Shown here piece by piece: positions 1 to 4,945 of a DNA stretch of 11,641 nt (its first letter is position 1; each line of letters begins with the position of its first letter). The translations under genes and the position numbers were made by a program. Below the pieces are notes generated by a model, which worked only from the letters and a program-made list of their open reading frames with translations, made no database searches and had not been told where the DNA came from. The DNA comes from an archaeon CG07_land_8_20_14_0_80_38_8 (GTDB taxonomy: Archaea > Nanobdellota > Nanobdellia > Tiddalikarchaeales > Tiddalikarchaeaceae), in contig PEWF01000078.1 of NCBI GenBank assembly GCA_002779595.1, forward strand, positions 1 through 11,641. Reading direction: 5' to 3'.

Positions 1-497
1 TGAATGTTAAGGTTGAGGAGATTATGAAAGAAGTCAGAAGCGTTGTCAGCAAGGGTTTGGAGCAGAGGGATAAGGCAGGAATTAATGTGCGCCAGCCATT
101 AGAAGAATTGATTGTGAAAGGTGTGGAATTCAGCAATGAGTATTGTGATTTGATTAAGGACGAATTGAACGTTAAGAACGTTAAATTTGAAGATGGTGAT
201 ATTGTCAGTGTTGAATTAAATACTGTTATCAGCCATGAATTGTTAATGGAGGGTGTTAGCAGGGAGTTAACCAGAATTATTAACAATGAGAGGAAAAAGA
301 TGAAATTAACAATTAAGAACAGGATTAAATTATACTTGAATACTGAGGATGAGTTGTTAAGGAAGAGTGCTGAAGTTTACAAGAAGAATATTATGAACAG
401 TGTTCAGGCAGATGAATTAATATTCGGTTCTTATAAGAATGAAAAAAGTGTTAAAATTAATAATAAGGAATCAAATATTGCTATTGAATTATTGTAA
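1..497 (+). CDS. ileS: Isoleucyl-tRNA synthetase, C-terminal fragment (5' partial)
   Basis: IleRS charges tRNA-Ile with isoleucine in the cytoplasm; only its last ~164 residues lie here. The reading frame is open from the window edge (codons from position 3 read NVKVEEIM...), so the ATG at 24 is internal and not the start. The stretch QRDKAGINVRQPLEEL matches the conserved segment at the end of the anticodon-binding region of class I IleRS. The downstream part, with ELLMEGVSRELTRIINNERKK and NRIKLYLN, matches the C-terminal domain found in archaeal, eukaryotic and some bacterial IleRS (DUF5915). The catalytic HIGH and KMSKS motifs would be upstream of the window. The gene ends with TAA and overlaps the convergent gene by 9 bp. 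Identification is confident from motif order; completeness of the upstream part cannot be judged. Confidence 0.93.
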   Translation, partial: NVKVEEIMKEVRSVVSKGLEQRDKAGINVRQPLEELIVKGVEFSNEYCDLIKDELNVKNVKFEDGDIVSVELNTVISHELLMEGVSRELTRIINNERKKMKLTIKNRIKLYLNTEDELLRKSAEVYKKNIMNSVQADELIFGSYKNEKSVKINNKESNIAIELL

Positions 498-899
498 TTT
501 TTGGCACGTTTTTTGTGTCATTATCGTGTTGTTGTATACTTCCAGGCATGCGTGCGTTGTGTTAGTGTAAGCGTAGGTTTGCAGCAAATTATTGTCTGTT
601 CTTAGTTCAGTGTATCCCCAGAAGCTTGCATTATACTCGTTAGGGTTTACTGTGCACAGGTTCGCGTAATTATTGTCAGTATTATTTACGGTTTTAATGC
701 AGCACATTGGGATTAATTCATTATTGGGCATTATTATATTGTCTAATGTTGTGATAAGTGTCTTGTTCTGCCCGAATAGTGTGAAAGTTATTGTTCCCTC
801 CTCGCACCATGAAAGTGATGAGCCGTTATTATTAGTCATTGAAACAGTGCACCCGGCAATTAACAGGATTAGTAATGCTGTAAGCATTGTATTATTCAT
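489..899 (-). CDS. Small secreted lipoprotein-like protein, Cys- and Asn-sequon-rich
   Basis: A 136-aa protein I do not recognise as a family. The N-terminus has a hydrophobic segment (residues 5-16) ending in LLIAGC, which fits a lipobox with Cys17 as the lipidated residue. The n-region lacks a positive charge, so ATG 5 (Met5) is an alternative start. The predicted mature part has six further cysteines (32, 66, 67, 82, 118, 132), enough for three disulfides. It also has six N-x-S/T sequons (Asn 25, 45, 72, 90, 113, 123), which suggests a glycosylated outer-surface protein. No transmembrane segment follows the signal. A TATA-like box lies ~30 nt before the ATG and no Shine-Dalgarno is seen, so the transcript is probably leaderless. 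The gene is divergent from the nuclease operon and overlaps ileS by 9 bp. Synonymous codons are A/C-rich like the other minus-strand genes here, which supports it being real. Function is unknown. Confidence 0.75.
   Translation of the reverse strand: MNNTMLTALLILLIAGCTVSMTNNNGSSLSWCEEGTITFTLFGQNKTLITTLDNIIMPNNELIPMCCIKTVNNTDNNYANLCTVNPNEYNASFWGYTELRTDNNLLQTYAYTNTTHACLEVYNNTIMTQKTCQKLQ
498..514 (+). terminator. Oligo-T tracts after ileS
   Basis: Two T-runs, T5 at 498-502 and T6 at 509-514, directly follow the ileS stop. Archaeal transcription often ends at oligo-T without a hairpin, so this is a plausible terminator. It lies inside the 3' end of the convergent gene. There is no hairpin to strengthen the call. 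Confidence 0.35.
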
Positions 900-923
900 T
901 TGTTCAAATTTATGCGCTGAGTA

Positions 924-933
924 TTATTAAATC
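924..933 (-). promoter_or_regulatory. TATA-like box for the lipoprotein-like gene
   Basis: On the minus strand this reads GATTTAATAA, centred ~29 nt before the ATG at 899. This is the expected TBP box distance for a leaderless archaeal transcript. It lies only ~20 bp from the box of the divergent operon, so the 81-bp gap is a bidirectional promoter region. Confidence 0.5.
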
Positions 934-945
934 TTTTTTTGATAA

Positions 946-955
946 AGTTTTTAAT
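946..955 (+). promoter_or_regulatory. TATA-like box for the nuclease-lemA-DUF2207 operon
   Basis: AGTTTTTAAT is centred ~30 nt before the ATG at 981. There is no Shine-Dalgarno in the short leader (TATTCCTGTTTTATTTA precedes the ATG), which fits a leaderless transcript. Confidence 0.5.
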
Positions 956-980
956 CCGTTAAGTATTCCTGTTTTATTTA

Positions 981-1829
981 ATGAAGGTTGTTAAAAGAAA
1001 CGGCGACTTGGAGGATTATAATCCTGAAAAAGTTGTTAAGAGTTTGAAAAACAGCGGAGTGAGCGAGTCAACTATTAATAAAATATTGCAGACTATTAAG
1101 GACAAACGTTTTGATTCTATCAGCACAGACAAATTATACAAAATAGTCTACCAATTGGTTAAGAAGCTGGAGAATAAGTATAATGCAAGTATTTATTCTT
1201 TGAAGCAGGCAATTATGCGCTTGGGCCCTGATGGTTACACTTTTGAGGATTATATTGCCAAAATTTTTGCAGGCGAGGGTTTTAAGGTTAAGACAAAGCA
1301 GGTTTATGAGAGCAACTGCATTACCCACGAATTGGACGTTGTTGGTGATGATTTCTTTGTTGAGTGCAAGTACCATAATAGTGGAGGAATTACGAGTGGT
1401 ATTAAGGACGTTATGTATTCCCATGCGCGCTTTCTTGACTTAAAGGATGCATGCAAGAATAAAGGTTATCATTTCAGGAAATTGTGGGTTGCGACTAACA
1501 CTAAATTCTCTGACGAGTGCATTGATTACGGGAAGTATTGGGGTCTTAAACTAATGAGCTGGAAGTATGACGGAAAGAATAGTTTGTCTTACATTATTGA
1601 CACAAAGCATTATTTCCCTGTTACTTTATTGCCGAGTGTTGGAAGAGAAGTTTTTTCTCTGCTTTCCAGGAAGAATATTTTATTAATCACAGAAGTGCGC
1701 GACAAGAGTGATGAGGAATTGAAAAGTATTGGATTGTCTGCTGATGAAGTGGCTAAGTTAAGAACTGACTGCGATAATATTATTGAAGCTGCTAAAAAAA
1801 TTGAAAAAATTAACGGTGGCAAAAAATGA
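981..1829 (+). CDS. ATP-cone domain fused to a Mrr-like PD-(D/E)XK nuclease
   Basis: A 282-aa cytoplasmic protein with three parts. Residues ~1-82 resemble an ATP-cone, the nucleotide-sensing domain of ribonucleotide reductases and NrdR: it opens VVKRNGDLEDYNPEKVVKSL and ends near SIYSLKQAIMRLGPDGY. Residues ~85-205 resemble a restriction endonuclease-like (Mrr_cat) domain: Glu89 in FEDYIAKIF is the likely first acidic residue, Asp119 in HELDVVGDD the second, and Glu128-Cys-Lys130 the E-x-K pair, so the catalytic set looks intact. Residues ~217-275 look like a small helix-hairpin-helix-type segment (SIGLSADEVAKL). The expected role is nucleotide-regulated DNA cleavage or processing; substrate and purpose are unknown. 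It is the first gene of an operon and its TGA overlaps the lemA ATG (ATGA, 1826-1829). The family assignment is from motifs; a defence versus repair role cannot be told from sequence. Confidence 0.85.
   Translation: MKVVKRNGDLEDYNPEKVVKSLKNSGVSESTINKILQTIKDKRFDSISTDKLYKIVYQLVKKLENKYNASIYSLKQAIMRLGPDGYTFEDYIAKIFAGEGFKVKTKQVYESNCITHELDVVGDDFFVECKYHNSGGITSGIKDVMYSHARFLDLKDACKNKGYHFRKLWVATNTKFSDECIDYGKYWGLKLMSWKYDGKNSLSYIIDTKHYFPVTLLPSVGREVFSLLSRKNILLITEVRDKSDEELKSIGLSADEVAKLRTDCDNIIEAAKKIEKINGGKK
1815..1819 (+). promoter_or_regulatory. SD-like site for lemA
   Basis: GGTGG lies 6 nt before the ATG at 1826, inside the end of the nuclease gene. Together with the ATGA overlap it supports translational coupling and the choice of this lemA start. 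Confidence 0.45.
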
Positions 1830-2362
1830 TATTTATTATTGGAGGATTAATTCTTGCAGTAATCTTGTTCGTCATTCTTGTTTATAATAATTTTATCAGC
1901 CTGGATAACAGGGTTGTTAATGCGTGGGCGCAGGTGAATGTTCAATTAAAGAAGCGTGCTGATTTGATTCCCGCACTTGTTGACATTGTCAAGGGTTATG
2001 CAAATTATGAGCGGAAAACTCTGAAAGAGATTACAATGCTGAGAAGCGAATTATTGAATGTTAATAGTGTGGCCGGCAAGTATGAGGTGAATAAAGCGCT
2101 TGGCGAGATGGTTAACAAATTTTTTGTCATTGCAGAGGATTATCCTTCTTTGAAGGCTAATGAGAATTTCCTGAAACTGCAGGAGGAGTTGAGCGATGTG
2201 GAGGATAAAATTGCATTCACAAGGCAGTTTTATAATGATACTGTTTACAAATTTAACACTAAACTGCAGTCTTTTCCTTATTCATTGGTTGCAAAATTTA
2301 TGGGTTTAGTGAAGAAGGATTCTTTTAATGAAAAAACTGATTACGAGGGTGTGATTTTTTGA
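1826..2362 (+). CDS. lemA: LemA family protein
   Basis: A 178-aa membrane-anchored protein. Residues 2-20 form one hydrophobic helix and the rest is helical. The family core is clear: YNNFISLDNRVVNAWAQVNV, then LKKRADLIPALVDIVKGYA (residues ~41-59), and later IAEDYPSLKANENFLKLQEE and the closing YNDTVYKFN and FPYSLVAKFMG. Length (~180-200 aa in the family) and motif order are normal. The molecular function of LemA proteins is not settled. They are often encoded next to DUF2207 or TPM-domain membrane proteins and are thought to act at the cell envelope, which matches this context. It overlaps the upstream nuclease gene by ATGA and the downstream DUF2207 gene by TTGA, so all three are probably made from one mRNA. 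Confidence 0.93.
   Translation: MIFIIGGLILAVILFVILVYNNFISLDNRVVNAWAQVNVQLKKRADLIPALVDIVKGYANYERKTLKEITMLRSELLNVNSVAGKYEVNKALGEMVNKFFVIAEDYPSLKANENFLKLQEELSDVEDKIAFTRQFYNDTVYKFNTKLQSFPYSLVAKFMGLVKKDSFNEKTDYEGVIF
2345..2351 (+). promoter_or_regulatory. SD-like site deciding the TTG start of the DUF2207 gene
   Basis: GAGGGTG lies 7 nt before the TTG at 2359, which overlaps the lemA stop as TTGA. This spacing supports TTG as the start, and the signal peptide begins directly after it. Confidence 0.5.
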
Positions 2363-4194
2363 GCAGGAAAATAATTTTTTCTGTATTATTCTTGTTATTG
2401 TCTTTTTCTGCTGGTTTTTCCAAGAGTTATTTTGTTAAGAGTGCTGACGTGAACATTAACGTTCTGGATAATAGTTTAGTCGGCATCAGTGAGGAGGTAA
2501 CTTTCAGTTTCTCGGGCTGCTACAGTGTTATTTACAGGGACGTGCCTGTTCCTGCTGAATCATTCGTCACGGGTTTTGAGGGTTTTTCTGACGAAAGTTT
2601 CACTCCTGTAGTGAATGACGCGAGTGATTTTTACACTTACGAGTTTCATTTTAGCCAGCAGCAGTGCGATAAGGATGTTACTGTTTTAATGATTTACAAT
2701 ATGAGCAAAGTGGTGGATTTGTATGATGACACGAGCAGTTTTCAGTTCCAGTTCTGGGGTGCTGACTGGACTAATGTTAATATTTTAAGCGCAAGCATCA
2801 ATTTTCCCTTTAATGTCAGTGATTACTGGGTTCATAATGAGGTTAGCGGAAATTCATATTCAATTGACAGAAATACTTTTTATTATTCCGCGGGTAATGT
2901 TCCTGCTAATCATTGGGTTGAGGTTCAGGTGTTGTTCCCGAGATTAAGTGATAGTGTTTTCAGCGATGTTCATTCAGGCTCTTACGCTGATGAAGTTAAA
3001 AGTCAGGAATTGTATTACCAATTCTTGCAGGTTTATAATATTATTTTGATTGTTTTGTTCTTGACAGTTCCTTTCATATTGTTTTATTTCATGTATAATA
3101 AGTACGGGAAGGAGTTAATTATTGATTATTCGAAAACTTATGAGAGGAATCCTCCTGATAATATGCCTCCTGCTTTGGTTGAGGCAATAATTAATGTTAC
3201 CCGTGATGGGATGCCTGATTTGAAGGGTTTTACTGCGACTATTTTTGATTTGACAAGAAGGAAGTATTTGAAGATTACTGGTGATGAGAAAAAAGTTATT
3301 ATCAAAATTCTTGAAAAAAAATGGGAGGCAGATTTGAAGGATTTTGAGGTTGAAGTATTGGATTTTCTTGACAAGCACGCTGTTAATGGCGGGATTGACT
3401 GGGATTCTTTGAAGCATAAATTAAACAGATACGATAATGCAAAGGATTTCTGGAGCAGGTTTAATGATTTTAAAAAATTAGTCGCTAAGAAGTTTGAGAA
3501 GAAGGATTATTTTATTGACAAGGGCAATAATGTGTTCCTTATTGCTTCTGTTATTTCATTAATTGTTATGGTTTTGCTGTTATTATTGTCTGATTTGGGT
3601 AATTTTGCACTAATTACGCCATTGCTTTTTTTCCTGCCATTTTTTGTGTTTGTTAAATTATTGTCCAAGAGCGGCGCTGCTGCTTACTTTATTCTTGCTT
3701 TTGTTGGTTTTCAGTTCCTGACTTTTACTGCCATACTTACAGCGTTTCAGTTAAATCCATTATCTGCTTTCTTAGTATCAGTTTTAATATTCCTTGTGCT
3801 GAATACTATCAGCCCTGCCATCCTTGGCAAGTGGACGCGTGAAGGCAGGCTGTTTGAGCTGAAGTGGAATAATTTTAAGAAATTTTTGAATGATTATTCT
3901 TTATTGAATGAGTATCCTCCGCAGAGCATTATTATTTGGGAGCAGTTCTTGGTGTACGCTGTTGCTTTGGGCGTTGCTGACAATGTGATTAAAGTCATGA
4001 AGTTAAAAGTTCCTGATTTTAACAGGACTAGTAATTTCGGAGTTTTATACTATCATCCTGCATTTTATTCTAATTTGAATTCGGGTTTCAGCGCTGCTTC
4101 AACTGCTGCGAGCAGCAGGAGCGGCAGCGGATTCGGCGGCGGAATGGGCGGATTCGGAGGAGGGCATGGCGGCGGTGGCGGCGGTGCAAGGTAA
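2359..4194 (+). CDS. DUF2207 family membrane protein with Gly-rich tail
   Basis: A 611-aa envelope protein. Residues 1-22 are a signal peptide or signal anchor (SRKIIFSVLFLLLSFSAGF). Residues ~23-215 form an extracytoplasmic beta-rich DUF2207 domain. A membrane helix at ~223-246 follows, then a cytoplasmic segment with the family's YERNPPDNMPPALVEAI stretch (~261-277) and a FTATIFDLTRRKYLKI stretch (~291-306). Hydrophobic helices lie at ~391-410, 412-434, 441-462 and 465-485. The C-terminal domain has IIIWEQFLVYAVALGVAD (~524-541). The tail from ~586 is almost all Gly with Ser, Phe and a final Arg, a known habit of DUF2207 proteins. No enzymatic role is established for the family. The start codon is TTG within a TTGA overlap with lemA and is supported by an upstream SD-like site. 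Partnership with LemA is inferred from coupling and from the frequent co-occurrence of the two families. Confidence 0.9.
   Translation: MSRKIIFSVLFLLLSFSAGFSKSYFVKSADVNINVLDNSLVGISEEVTFSFSGCYSVIYRDVPVPAESFVTGFEGFSDESFTPVVNDASDFYTYEFHFSQQQCDKDVTVLMIYNMSKVVDLYDDTSSFQFQFWGADWTNVNILSASINFPFNVSDYWVHNEVSGNSYSIDRNTFYYSAGNVPANHWVEVQVLFPRLSDSVFSDVHSGSYADEVKSQELYYQFLQVYNIILIVLFLTVPFILFYFMYNKYGKELIIDYSKTYERNPPDNMPPALVEAIINVTRDGMPDLKGFTATIFDLTRRKYLKITGDEKKVIIKILEKKWEADLKDFEVEVLDFLDKHAVNGGIDWDSLKHKLNRYDNAKDFWSRFNDFKKLVAKKFEKKDYFIDKGNNVFLIASVISLIVMVLLLLLSDLGNFALITPLLFFLPFFVFVKLLSKSGAAAYFILAFVGFQFLTFTAILTAFQLNPLSAFLVSVLIFLVLNTISPAILGKWTREGRLFELKWNNFKKFLNDYSLLNEYPPQSIIIWEQFLVYAVALGVADNVIKVMKLKVPDFNRTSNFGVLYYHPAFYSNLNSGFSAASTAASSRSGSGFGGGMGGFGGGHGGGGGGAR
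4126..4191 (+). repeat. Low-complexity Gly-rich coding tract
   Basis: GGC/GGA/GGT-rich sequence encodes the Gly/Ser/Phe tail of the DUF2207 protein. It is the most GC-rich patch in an AT-rich window. It is compositional, with no exact tandem unit. Confidence 0.6.
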
Positions 4195-4197
4195 AGG

Positions 4198-4204
4198 TTT
4201 AAAA
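4198..4204 (+). promoter_or_regulatory. TATA-like box for the Lys-rich small protein gene
   Basis: TTTAAAA is centred ~30 nt before the ATG at 4231 and starts only 4 nt after the DUF2207 stop codon. The gene therefore appears to have its own leaderless promoter and need not be the fourth gene of the upstream operon. Confidence 0.55.
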
Positions 4205-4230
4205 CTATTCTTTGCTTATTTTTTTCATTT

Positions 4231-4434
4231 ATGGGTGACATGGACAAAGCTTTGAAGGAAATTAAGAAAACTTTAAATGATGTTGCTTTAAAGGTTTCAA
4301 AGGATTTTGGCAAAGTCAAAGTGAAGTATAGGGAAGGGAAAGTTGTCAAGAAAGCGCGCAGTGACTTGTCAAAGGGATTGAATGATTTGGCTAAGGAGTT
4401 AAAGAAGGGCGCTAAGAAAGTGAAAGGAAAATAA
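4231..4434 (+). CDS. Very lysine-rich 67-aa basic protein of unknown function
   Basis: The product has 20 Lys and 2 Arg against 9 Asp/Glu in 67 residues, giving a net charge of about +13. The predicted secondary structure is mostly helical, with a charged, repetitive pattern (ALKEIKKTLNDVALKV in the N-terminal half, DLSKGLNDLAKELKKGAKKV at the C-terminus). There is no Cys, Trp or His, no signal peptide and no membrane helix. Such composition suits a nucleic-acid-associated or chromatin-like small protein, but no known family (Alba, histone, MC1, Cren7) is recognised, so this is speculation. A TATA-like box at 4198-4204 supports independent expression, and its G/T-ending codons match the other + strand genes. 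Its last 23 bp overlap the 3' end of the convergent cytidylate kinase gene. Confidence 0.7.
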   Translation: MGDMDKALKEIKKTLNDVALKVSKDFGKVKVKYREGKVVKKARSDLSKGLNDLAKELKKGAKKVKGK

Positions 4435-4945
4435 TTATTTTTTTAACAACTTCTGCTGCAGGAATAATTGTAGTGTCTATTATTAAGTCGTAATTTTTGC
4501 TGTCTTCCACGTCAATATTATATGATTCTTTGTATCTTTTCTTCTCGCTTGCTTTTCTTTCATTCACTGCTTTAATGGCTTCCTGCAAATTCAGGTAGGA
4601 TTCGTCCCTTCTTTTGTCCTGCATTATTCTCTTAGCTGCTTCTTCAGGTTTCACTGTTAATTTTATTTTAATGCTGTCTGGTATGAAATGGAATCCCAGC
4701 CTGCCTTCAAGTATGAAATTGTCTTCTTTTTTGCCTAATGTTTTCTGGTAATTGTCTATTCTTTTGTCTATTCTCGCGTCTTTTTCTGCGTGCTGCGTTA
4801 ATTCTTTGAATGACAGGTTCATGTCATGGGCTATCCGCCTGAACATTTCGCCTGTGGAGTAATATTTAAGTTTTAATTCCTGCGAGAGCATTTTTGATAC
4901 TGTGCTTTTTCCGCTTCCCGGGTCTCCGGTTATTGTAATTTTCAT
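4412..4945 (-). CDS. cmk: Cytidylate kinase, archaeal type
   Basis: This 177-aa cytoplasmic NMP kinase phosphorylates CMP/dCMP to the diphosphate with ATP, for CTP supply and salvage. The Walker A P-loop is GDPGSGKST (residues 7-15). STGEMFR (30-36) is the NMP-binding start typical of archaeal Cmk. ILEGRLG (78-84) is the conserved strand and loop. RIMQDKRRDES (106-116) is the Arg-rich lid, and ERKASEKKRYKESYNIDVED (129-148) is the family's C-terminal signature, followed by YDLIIDT. Length matches archaeal Cmk (~175-190). The ATG overlaps the stop of the 950-aa coiled-coil gene as ATGA (4942-4945), so translation is probably coupled and no good SD is seen. The stop is TAG, and the final ~8 residues (IIIFLSLS) lie in the 23-bp overlap with the convergent small gene. 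Confidence 0.93.
   Translation of the reverse strand: MKITITGDPGSGKSTVSKMLSQELKLKYYSTGEMFRRIAHDMNLSFKELTQHAEKDARIDKRIDNYQKTLGKKEDNFILEGRLGFHFIPDSIKIKLTVKPEEAAKRIMQDKRRDESYLNLQEAIKAVNERKASEKKRYKESYNIDVEDSKNYDLIIDTTIIPAAEVVKKIIIFLSLS
4438..4444 (+). terminator. Oligo-T terminator candidate after the Lys-rich gene
   Basis: A T7 run sits 4 nt after the stop codon at 4434, typical of archaeal oligo-T termination. It lies inside the convergent cmk 3' end, where it encodes Lys on the other strand, so coding constraint is an alternative explanation. Confidence 0.35.

Noticed and set aside
673..930. 85-codon + strand open frame opposite the lipoprotein-like gene
   Set aside because: It is hydrophobic by chance as the complement of the real gene, has no promoter or known motif, and the minus-strand frame has a coherent signal peptide, sequons and A/C codon bias.
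4065..4349. 94-codon minus-strand frame with a long Pro run
   Set aside because: The Pro run is only the complement of the Gly-rich DUF2207 tail, and the frame crosses a + strand promoter and another gene.
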